The position numbers and the translations under genes are program-made. Source: Lamellibrachia satsuma (lineage: Eukaryota; Annelida; Polychaeta; Sabellida; Siboglinidae). From it: a stretch of 64,000 nucleotides of DNA. Where the stretch lies: the NCBI GenBank assembly GCA_033239005.1, contig BSQZ01000034.1, forward strand, positions 3,800,001-3,864,000. Direction: 5' to 3'. The notes below the pieces were generated by a model. It saw only the letters and a list, made by a program, of their open reading frames with translations, ran no database searches and was not told the DNA's origin. The stretch's first letter is position 1; each line of letters opens with the position of its first letter. Shown here piece after piece: positions 1 to 11,700 of the stretch.

Positions 1-1440
1 TTACCCTCATATATTTTTCAATATTAACTAAATATATGGATATAATATGCAACATTGTAAAATTGATTGTATTGCCCAAATGTTCTTGAGAGGACATTTG
101 TTTGACGCACGATATGTTAGTTTGGTCTATATTAAAATTCTCAAAGAGCTATAAATGTTTTCAAAATAGTTACCATAGTTATAGGAGATCATAATTTATT
201 ATAGTCAATGCGTTAAGCAAATGTCCTCTCCAGAATATCCGTTTAACGCATATAAAAAACTGTGAACATTGTAAGACACATTATTCAATTGTTGGAAGTT
301 AAATATATAACTGATGGTCGTACAACATTATTTTATTTTTTTATAATACAGTTTGAAATAATAGTGAACTTTTTATCATCTTCTTCATATCAGCAATAAC
401 CCGTAGGGTCGTTACGTTATAATATAAATATAGTACAGGGTGTATAAATAAGTTACACTATGTTTTCTACAATACTTCAAGATTATGCTCGATTACTCTG
501 ACATAGCCAAAGCCTATGCAATGACATCGAACATATTTATGTGTATATTTTTATGATGTTTAGTGCTGGTCTGAAGAGGACATTCCATTTAGCACACATA
601 AAGTAGTAAGAGCAGCTAGAACCATGTTTAAGCACATAATAAAATCCAATACATCTGAAAGCATGCTGACTTTGGTATTGAATATCATATATTGATTTTT
701 ATTAACCACTATTGTATTACTGTTTGTCGTTGGAGTGTTGGTGTTCTTGAGAGGACATATATTTAGAGGTAAGTGACACGCACCTGTTTCTGACGGCCAC
801 ATATTGTAAACCTAGATACTTAGACAAAATTGGCTTTTTGGTTTGGACTTGGAATGTCTAATACATTTCATAACTACATTTTTAATCAGTAGGAATTCAT
901 TATAATTACTATTTTTGGTGAGGACATTCCAATTTTTTTAACGAAAAATGCACCATTAAAACAAATTGACTTTATGCCGTATCTGCTACTCCAATTTCCA
1001 CCAAATTTGTCACGTTTAGTTCACTAATTGATGGACAATTTTACAAAATTTTTTGTTGCTGGATAACTGCTTCGTGATATTGTAGTGCAGGTTTTAATAC
1101 TAACATAAACTGAAGTGGGTCTAAGAAATGTGTCAAAAACAGCATATACTGTGCAAATTTTGATGTATCTTCATGAAATGTGGCCTATAGGTTCCTTCCT
1201 TATAGCCACTATCTGATAATCACACTGAATGAACAGTACACAATACATTATTTGAATGCAATAAGGGAAAGTGCGTTTGGGCAAAAGTGTACCCTTTACG
1301 GGAAAACGCCCTAAACGAGATTGCCTGATAAAGCGCAACGTACACTCCAGGTAGCATTTGGACAAGCATATAGACCTGAAAGATAACATTTATGTTGCTG
1401 GTTTAAACTACTGCCATCTTACACAAACGGTTCACCGGGC
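1..1440. other. Upstream non-coding region, no gene recognised
   Basis: No exon or RNA gene can be supported here. The stretch is AT-rich. A short motif of the form GAGGACATT recurs near 90, 575, 750 and 920, and in the opposite orientation near 220. The pair near 80-110 and 215-250 forms a loose inverted repeat, so this may be MITE debris. The short open frames have no recognisable domains. Confidence 0.5.
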
Positions 1441-1961
1441 AGAATACAATATCCTATAGTTTGTGTAGCCGTAGGCACATCTGAACAGTAAGGACGGATA
1501 CATGACTTTTTTTATGCGAGCCTTTATTTACGTAAAAACTTTCGATTACGCATGTTGTCTTTCGGTGCGCTTTGGTTTCTTTCGGGATTTTTCAGTAATT
1601 AAACAGACGCCGCTAGGGGGCGATCCCGAAGTCAAGTAAACGATTCGCAACTAAGTTTGTTACTGAAAGTTTCAGAACGCTAATAAGCAGCGTATTTTTT
1701 ACAAACATTCTAAAACACATCTACACATGTATATGTAAACCATTCATAAGAGTGCGATAACTGTTGATGTATTGACATATCAGGTTTTCTTTATGCGCAT
1801 ATGCCAAACTGTTCGCGCCATTTCCACAAGTTAGAAAGTGTGCCGCTGACACTGGACTGTGCATGTGCATATGTGGTGCTTTTTCTGTGGTTTAGAGTGT
1901 TGTTCTGCGCTCTCGAACATAGCGGATTTTACTAGAGAAAAGTGTCCAATTACAACGCAAT
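1440..1961 (+). promoter_or_regulatory. Probable MCMBP promoter and 5' UTR region
   Basis: This is the sequence just upstream of the MCMBP start codon. It is less AT-rich and richer in CG dinucleotides than the surroundings. At 1609-1622 it contains GCCGCTAGGGGGCG, which closely resembles the core of the animal CTCF motif. No clear TATA box is seen. The transcription start cannot be placed from sequence alone. Confidence 0.45.
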
Positions 1962-2635
1962 ATGCCAGGAATTGAAGACTGGGTAACTAATCCGTTGGAG
2001 ATTATCAGCACACTTTTCGGTGAGTACAAACTTACAAAGTCAAAACTTGAAAGACCCCTGCCCCGGGCCCGACAAAGACGCACGAGGAAGCCATTTTTAA
2101 AACAAGTAATTAAGAAGAATGACGTTTTTCAAATGGTACATGCGGAGATAATTGTTATAGTACGAACAAATAACTTAATAAATAAGGGAAGATAACTTTA
2201 ATCTGTTGTATATAAAATATAGAATGGAAAACAATTCATCGAAGGATTCTGCCATGTTGCCTATTGCCAGTGTTGGGGGGACGGGGCACAAGTTGTAATA
2301 AGCCGGTTTGGTTGAACATGTATTCGACTCGCTAAAAATGGAGAAAATGAAAATGTTGGCAGGGAGGGTTTGTTATTCCTACTACACTAATTTTTTAGCA
2401 AGCAAAATATCTTGTAATAAGCTGGTTGGGTTGAACATGTATTGAGCTTGCTAAAAATTTTGAGAAATGTTGACTTGTAATAAGCTGGTTGGGCTGAACA
2501 TGTGTTCAGCTTGCTAAAAAGGGAGAACATAAAATGTTGGCATCGAGAGTGTTTCTTCTCCTACACTCATTTTTGAACGAGCAAAATGTTGACTTATTTT
2601 TAGGCTTAGATTCACGCACACAGATTTAAAGGATC

Positions 2636-2702
<67 letters not shown>

Positions 2703-5700
2703 TAGTGTTGGCCAATTTTCAACAGTCCTAGCCTACGAGAAAGATTTGTGCCCATCTTGTGAAAATTCCCCAATGACTTATGACCTAGTTCAGCCGCCAA
2801 CGCTTATCCATAGACTCGCGCCCAATATCTCTCGCACCCGTTTTATCGAAGTGCCTGGAGAAATTCATCTGCGCCTGCATAACAACATCGCCAGTGACCA
2901 GATGGACCCTCAACAATATGGGCCAAAGTAAGGAACATCCATGTTGCACACACTGGTTGAGTTTATGCAAAAGAAGTCTGATCATGGTTCCTGGGGGTTC
3001 CCCAAGAACCATGATCAGTATACTACTCCTCGTTGATTTCCGCAAAAACTCAATGGTTGAGTTGACCATAGCATTGTACTTAAACATTTTTACAACATTT
3101 AACTCCCGCATTTACTCATCAAATAAAAAATGGCTAACATTCATCATTCCTATGCAGCGCAAACAATGAGTAACGATCGGCAATGTAAAGATGGACATAA
3201 CGTAATAAAGCAACTGTCAACAAAGATGTACTACAACTTAGAGGAAGCATTTATTCATATTCGATCCAGTTGGCTTTGTACATCATATGCGTGATCTATG
3301 AACAACTTGCGAACTTGTCAAATGTATCTATCAATGTATCTACAAATTGGGACCCTCGGGTCTAGCTTTCTTCAAATAGTAGCAAGCGAAGTTGCGCAGT
3401 GGACGGTGACTAACAAAATGGCCAATGTGTTGAGTTATGATATAAGACGAAGGCGCTGTGAATTTGCTTTGAACAAGAGAGAACACTCCCAGAAATCCCA
3501 ACAGTAGATGATATACCCAAATGAACTCTCTTACAAAGTGTCACACTAACACCAATATCTGAAATTAGCAAAACGATGAACTGGCCCAGATTTTGTTATC
3601 ACCAGTATGAAGTAAATCGGCGTAATATCCTTCAAAAATTTTCGAACTGTGTGATTCTCCGCCATCTTTGCTTTGGTGTTTCCCTGGTATTCCCCAAGAT
3701 ACTGATGTCATTAAATGTTAATCATCCAATAGGCATCCATGTTACAAATGCCAGGGGTTTCCCTTGCATGTGTGAACTTTGCGTTGGCAGTGATCTGTCA
3801 CTGGCAAAGAAAAGTAGGTTGTCACAATTGTGTTTCATATTGAATTAGCATAGATTAGTAAGTCTGTAAGCCAGACCCAGCTGAGGCTGCCAGGATGAAT
3901 CGGCGGGGTGGGGTCAATAACTTGCTCATTTTGATTCGACGACCACCAATAAAAAGATGTTAATTTAGAACACTGCGAACACATCATTTACGTTTTGTAT
4001 GAACTCTGTGTTTTGCCAGATGAAAATCCTGAAGCGTATGCAGCGAAAGTGCGAGAGTATTTTTCTGCTCGGACAAAAGACAGTGCGTCACTGTTACGAG
4101 TAAGTTTGGAAAGTTGTGTTGCATAAACATGTTAAAACTTAAATAAAATGAATAAATTGTAAACAGTCATCACACAGCTTAACATTCACATTCCAGTTCA
4201 CTTGTGATACTCATGTAATACCTATTTCTAATGCATAGTTTGCATTTTCGACCAACAAATGCGACCCATGACCGTCTTGCTGGTCATTTGAGATTTTTTT
4301 ATTAAATTAATTATTTCTTCTTCCTGGCTATTAAAATTATCAGCATGAATATTTTGAGAAGTTTGAGTATTTATTAATTATTAGTATGAACACTGGAACA
4401 TCAAGATTTTCTTTGATTCAGCGTTCCGCCTGTATCCTCAACCTGTTGAGTCTAGGCTGAGCAAGGAAGAAGGCAAATATGGCAAATTTACAACATATTT
4501 GGTTAATGAATATGTTTTCCCAGCACTTATTTCTAAATTTAAAATCTCTGAACTTTTGTGATTAGAACTAATTTTTAGTCCAACTCCATTTATCGGTGTG
4601 TGAATGACTTCTGTTGTCAGGTTGCGTCACTCAATGATACTCCTCTGCACAATCTCTGCACCAACTCATTAGTTCGGTTCCGCTGCATGGTCCAAGACAT
4701 GTACGACCCGGAATTCTATCTTGGTCTCTATGAAGTCGAAGATCTTAAGACAGGCCAGTGCCACCTGCGGTCAGGAATGTTCCGTGATTTCGCAGAATGT
4801 ACAGTAAGTTATTATTTTAAGGCCTGTTTACATCAGCTATTTTTGTCTGATTATATTGTACGACACATTCAGACAAAAAACCTGTTGTGAAAATCCCTTG
4901 TGAGATCGATTAGCGAGGCCAATTTGCGGTTAAGGTTGTGTCGTAGAATTGGAACTGGGTCCAATTTTCCGAATGTCTAGTGTGATTTTTCAAGCAGTGG
5001 CCAATCAGCGACTGCCATGACTGACAGGTGCAGCACTGCTTGTGACCACTCATCAAACATCAAGTGGGGATTGGTGCGAGTCAATAGGTTGCACTTGCAG
5101 TGTCTAGACATATTGCTTGTGTAGACACACACATAATTTGTGCATCATTGTGCAACATAATCGGATCAAAAAAGCTTATGTACATAGGCCTTTTGATTGA
5201 CATTCAGATTTTTGTAATGTGACATTTTAGATTGACATTCAGATTTTTGTAATGTGACATTTTAGATGGTATAGGCTTGGGCAAGGATTTTGCAAAAAAA
5301 ATTGCCCTTATTTCTGCATATCCACTTGACATTATTAAATGTATTGTTATCAAATTGACATCACCAAAACGTCATTATGTTGTCTGTTCATGTGATTGAC
5401 ATTCAGATTTTTGTAATGTGACATTTTAGATTGACATTCAGATTTTTGTAATGTGACATTTTAGATGGTATAGGCTTGGGCAAGGATTTTGCAAAAAAAA
5501 TTGCCCTTATTTCTGCATATCCACTTGACATTATTAAATGTATTGTTATCAAATTGACATCACCAAAACATCATTATGTTGTCTGTTCATGTGTCAAATT
5601 TCTCTGTGATGACAAAGTATGAGTTCAGCAAGCTTTCCAAAAAACCTATGATTATGAATGGCCGTAATGACATGCTCCTGGCTCTAAGACCCTTTGCTGT

Positions 5701-8700
5701 TACGAGCAGCGTACTGCGCATTTTGATCATATCGAAAAATTACGAGTAAACCGTGCTTCACTCATAGACTTCGTGACGCGTCTGTTTTTGCCCTATCCGT
5801 TCAGAATTAAGTTTATTTTGAAGAAAACTGATGATTCCACCAATCTGTGCTAAATATTAATCTTCGCCCATAAATATGATTATAAAATTGTTATATTCTA
5901 GCAATAAATAAAAAAGTTGTATTTGGTACAAAACTAGCACTGTATTAATAAAAAGCTTGCCCAACCCTACATGGTATTTACCCCTGAAGACAGTTTTTTT
6001 TGTATTCTTTCCGAATATTTCTGTTAGCTCACTGGTTATGTTTAATTTTATTCATATATTTGAGTACAAGTATGACTGCTTAAATACTGTAAACTGTTAC
6101 ACATGATTATGATTACTGAGTACAATCTTCATCTCTGAGGTGAACTTCTTCATAACTGAGCGTTCCCTGTTTCAGCCGCATCAGGACATCAAACTGGAGT
6201 CGCCTCGGAACGTAACGATGGATCGCCAGACATTGTATTGTGTTCCTGTACCTGGAGAAAATGACTGGGTCAAACAAATATCCTTTATTACATGACTCAC
6301 TGTGATAGTGTCTGTCAAATATATATTCTAACATCTTGTTCTTTAGATATGATTTGACCGTTATCTGTTTAATTTGAATGTATCAACTAGAATATCATAG
6401 TTATTTTTTGCTTGCTGAATGGCAAAGTCAGTATTCATAAACAGAACAATAGAACATGTTACATGATTGTGTAATAATGTATGGCAATCTCTCTAAACTC
6501 ATGCTACCAAACCAAGTGACGTGTAAAAGTCTTGAGAACTTTTATTTGACTCTATTTACAACTGTTCCTTAACAATTCCGTAAGCATTTGCTGATCAATG
6601 TCCACCATCAGCTCTTCCATCCACGTCCAGTGTCTCGCTCCGGACGAAGCGGTCACTCGAAGATGAGGACACAGTAGTGCCATCTGGTGGAGCAAAGGCA
6701 ACAACGTCGAATGGTGACAGTGTAGCCAATGGTGACGTCTTGATGACAGCAGACCCCGACAAACAGACAGACACAAAGCGGTCCCGGACACATACACAGC
6801 AAGGTACTGACTTTTTTAGGGTGGTGACTGATTTCTGTTGACTAATAGGCATGTGCTTATCTAGTGTTTTTCCATTATGTGGGAATACCAGGCTAGATAC
6901 AACATTATTTTTATCTTAAAGGTGCTTAGTCTCATTTCAAAGTAAGTTTGTGAAAAACCAAACCTACCTAGTATCCACTACAGCATGCAAGCTCATTTGT
7001 GCAACTTTTTTATGTAGTTTTTTTGTGAAATCATCAGACAAACTATTAAATTAGTTAATGCTTGTTCAAGCATTTACTGAAGTGAAAATCGAAATGCTGA
7101 AAAATCATGATTTTGTTCCTTGGTGAAATTTTGTAACTTTGTCTTGTGATTGGCGAGTGGATGGACGTCACATCCATAATCAGCATTGACCCAGACTGTA
7201 CAATTTTGGATATCCACTATTTTAATCCTTACCGGATCTAGGGACTAAAGTCAATTCTTTCGATGATTTGAACAAAAATAGAATTTTTTTATTAAATCGA
7301 CTGCGGATGTTAGATAAACTATTCACACTCTACATATTTGGACACCAATGAACTGGAATTGCGATAGGCTAAATCAGTTGAGGAAGCAGTTTTAAAAATA
7401 TAAATATTTTTGAAACTTAAGATATAAAAGAAATATAAAAAAATTGTGTTAAACATTTGTAAAATATTTGTTTAGGATGCCTTAATTACCTGTTAGGGAA
7501 CTGGTGACATTGTGACTTTAGTAGTTAATGGGAACGTTCAAAAGACACGTCAGATTGTGAAAACATTGTGTGTCAGATTGTCTGTAAGTGGCTTACTTAT
7601 AAGACAATGAAGATAATAAATATCAACTGACATAAAGATTTATTTGTTTCTCTTTCGTCATAATATGAAATGTAATCATAAAATAAAAAAAAATTGGGGG
7701 GGAAATACATTGATGTGCGGTGTTAAATTAAACGCCTGCAAACTGCCTTCCCCAAATAAACCAATTTTGCTCTATCAAACATGGTTGTTTTGAGGTGGTC
7801 CCTAATATTTGTGCATCTTGAGGTAATGTTTGCGTTGTCCCTCCCTGCAGGAAGAAGCGACTCAGTAACTCCAGACCTGAACTTCCCTCTTCCCGGCGAG
7901 ACGGGACCAGCGTGTATAATGAAGGTTGGCTCCTCTCACAATGTTCCACAATAGACAGTATCCACAACACCTATTGGCTAAGAATAAAACTATGTTGTGC
8001 GTCATTTTTGTGAAGTCATCATTGCCATGTTTGTGACGTCATTGCAATATGTTTGTGACGTCATTGCGATATGTTTGTGACGTCATTGCGATATGTTTGT
8101 GACGTCATTGCGATATGTTTGTGGCGTCATTGCAATATGTTTGTGACGTCATTGCGATATGTTTGTGACGTCATCGTGATATGTTTGTGACGTCATCGCG
8201 GTATGTTTGTGCCGTCATAGCAATATGTTTGTGATGTCATTGCGATATGTTTGTGACGTCACTGAGTTATGTTTGTGAAGTCATTGCGATATGTTTGCGA
8301 TGTCATTACGATATGTTTGTGGCGTCATTGCGACATGTTTGTGACGTCACTGCAATGCCTGAGAAGGGTAGATTTTGAAATTGGTCATAAAAATTTTTCA
8401 GTTTTAAAAATTATGATTTACGAAAGTGTTTGTTTTACTTGGGTAAATGTGTTTGTAGTAAGTTTTATTACATGTTGTTGTGCATCGTAATAAGCATTTT
8501 TTATGACACAAAACCATGGCTGTGGGTCATAAAAAATCTAGTGCTAATGCGCATGTGTTGCGAATATCTTGTATTCTATACTATTTTCCTGGTTCAGTTG
8601 TTCAATTAAAGTGTCTTAGTAATCCAATTTAAAATGATGAGTGTCTCTCAAGAAACTTTTTGTATTTGTTCTGAATATTTCGGTGTACTCACTCGGCCTT

Positions 8701-11700
8701 TGTCGCTGGACTGACTTCGGTATGAGCATATCACATGATCAGTGTCGGTGAAATATTTGAAATGAATACCAAGTTTCTTGAGAGGTAATCGCCATGACAA
8801 ATGTCTCATTCTGAGAAACCGGAACCATTCATAGTATATCAATGTTTTGTCAATGCAGTTGTCTTATGGATCAGAAATGTGGCTGCTGCCTATATATGTA
8901 TAAATAAATGTTTCTGGTTCAAATTGCTCATGACCGAGTGAAATTCTAGACCTGCCTGTAGGTGGCACTATTTCCGCTCTGCAGGGGTGAATCCCGAAAG
9001 AAGAATGATAAAAGTTGAAAAAACATCACTTTTACCTTAGAAACGACAAATGTTCATTCCTAGTGTTGATTCAAACTTTGTTAAGTATAAATACTGAAAT
9101 GATGAGACCATGTTGTGGCAGATGGCTGTTGTGTTTTGTAGATCTACGACAACACCGACAGATTCAAGGTAAATGATGTTGTTGAGTTCATTGGCGTGCT
9201 CTCCAATGACCCTGCGACGGCGACCTTCCCTGAAAAGAAACAGTAAGCGGGTGATTACCCCTAAAAACAGGGATGCTATCAGTTAAAACACCCTGTTAGT
9301 TGTAGCAAGTGGAAAACATATTTTCTTTCTTTGATGTACACCACCATATTTTGTTTTACCTTTGAAGTTGAGTTAGCATGTTGATGGCTTGTGTAGTTCA
9401 TTATAAATCCCTACATGACTTTGACACACTCTCTCGACACAACGCGAGGGAAATACAAAAATTGAGTAGATTTTACATACGCAAAACCTGTAAAAATTAC
9501 ATTTATCATTGAAACACAGATTTTTTCCTGAAAACTGGAACCACGACAGAACTATCAAACAATCAGTCTTAAGAAAATAAAAGAAAAAAGTATAATTTTG
9601 TTTAGCATTACTGTGTACAAGTTTACAAGAGTGTATAAGCTGCATGTATCCACTTCATGCGCAGTACAGAGGCGTTGTATACATCACTATATCCAATACT
9701 TTGTGTGTTGTTCATGAACATTAAACTGTTCATACTTTGTCTAATCCTAGTATTACAAACAGTCAGTGCCAGAACTAGGAACGAGCATGGGGCACGGTGG
9801 CGTAGCAATTAGAACGTCGGGCGCTCAGTCAAGAGAACCCAGTTTGAATCCTCTTGCTGCCATTTCGAAGCTTTGGCAATTTCATTCATCTCACATTGCC
9901 ACAGTTCACTCAGCTGTATAAATGAGTACCTGGCTACAGACAGAGGTGGATATCTGAACGAATAGTCTTCGCGCAGTAATTGCAGCATGGCTGAATGCTT
10001 CCCTGAGAAGTTGAGATGGCTGTAGAATGAACGGGTCTGCCAGGGGGTGAACTGTAAAGCGCTTTGAATAGTCCCAAGGACTGGATAACGCTGTATATAA
10101 GAATGTGCCCTTTACGTGCCCTAATTATCGTAGCCCCCTTTTTTAATCAGCAGGATCCATAATTGTAATTTGATTAGTGTGGAACAACTGAAAAGTGTCG
10201 CCATCTGGTGTTAAACAGTTGGCACCACTTTTCAGTTGTTCTACACTAGTCACTAAATGACACCACTAGTGTTGTACAGTTACCTCATTGTCTGGAGAGA
10301 CAAATGTTGGTGTATACTTATAAGAGCAAATTCCTTGACATTTTTCCATCGCCTAATTTTTCTTCAAGGGCATTGTACATGTAGGTCGAATACTGTAAAT
10401 TATTTGAATTGCAGAAATGACACGGTCGTCACTGCCGCTGACTTGATGGAAGGGATAGAGGAGCAGGACGCCCGCAGTCCTCCTTCCTCTCTGGTTCCTC
10501 GCATACATGTCATCCTAACCAGGGACTGTCTGCACAGTAACCCTCTCGTCCCCGATTCTGAAAGTCACAACAGCGGTACGTATGACTCCCTGGAGTGGCT
10601 CGGCTTGCCCAGGAATCGTATGGTTCATAGACATCCTGGAAAGTCATATATTTTCTAAAATAAAAAATTTTTGTAAGTAGTCTTGAAAAAACTTGAATAA
10701 CATTTTTGTCAGTTTAATTATTATTGCTGAGCAGCAGGCATTGGCAGTCACCAAGTCTACGAGTCTACGTCATGATTGGCAAAATAAAAATAACGTGTAC
10801 TCATGGGAAATGCACATCGATAATACGAAGTGACAAAATGGCTTTTTCTAGCGATGCCAGTTGTTTTGTGTGATTGTGCACCATAATGAACTATGAAATG
10901 CAACCTTGATTTTTCTTCTCAGTAGCCTTAGAAATTCTTGAAAGGGCCTTGAATTTGATTGATATCTCCCCTAATGTGCTCACACATTGCCAATACTCCA
11001 CATCAGCCATGAATGAAAAAAAGTCATTTGAATTTTAGATTACAAAAAGAGTGCTAAACCGCTGTTAACACCTCGTGACATTTTTAGATCATTCCTTATA
11101 CTGTGTGACTCTGGGCCTGTTTTGTTTGCAGCCCTGCAGCGTCTTCAGGAGGAAGTGTGTGGATTGAGGGAACAATTGACAGCCGTGCTGGAGCAGGCAG
11201 TGTTTGGGGACCGTCTCACTGCCGAGTACCTCCTCTGTCACCTCATCTCATCAATGTAAAGTCTGCTTTATCTTCTCTTGCATGTGGCACTGCCCAACCA
11301 AAGTGTAATTTCAAATGGATGTTAAATCAAAACCATTTCAGGTCATTCAGTTTTTTGTATGTTACGTGGAAATTAATACTCTCGGAAAATACTGAAATCT
11401 TGATTTGTGATATTTCCGACTTAAACTGGCTTTTCTCATAAAGCATTGCAATTATTAATAATAATAATGCAACAGTTTCTATTGCACCTAAACCCTCATA
11501 GCCTCTAGCTACGACGCGCATCAAAACGAAAGGATTAGGTAATCTCGAAATCAATATACAATATTAAAGTTGTCAGCAGATACATGGATATGCTATAGCG
11601 TTAAAGAGGGAAAGCAAGGTGAAAAAAATATGTCTTCAGATGACTGCAAAATTGTGTTGTTTCCTACTGACCTAACACTAATGGTTGGTGCAGCAACCAT

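Noticed and set aside
3576..3848. 90-codon ORF in MCMBP intron 1
   Set aside because: No domain or splice support; it is next to the decayed retrotransposon and probably part of it or chance.
6268..6275. GT donor (GGGTCAAA) for MCMBP exon 4
   Set aside because: It is a poor donor and would delete the conserved Val-Lys of WVK; the adjacent ATATCCTTT plus branch site fits far better.
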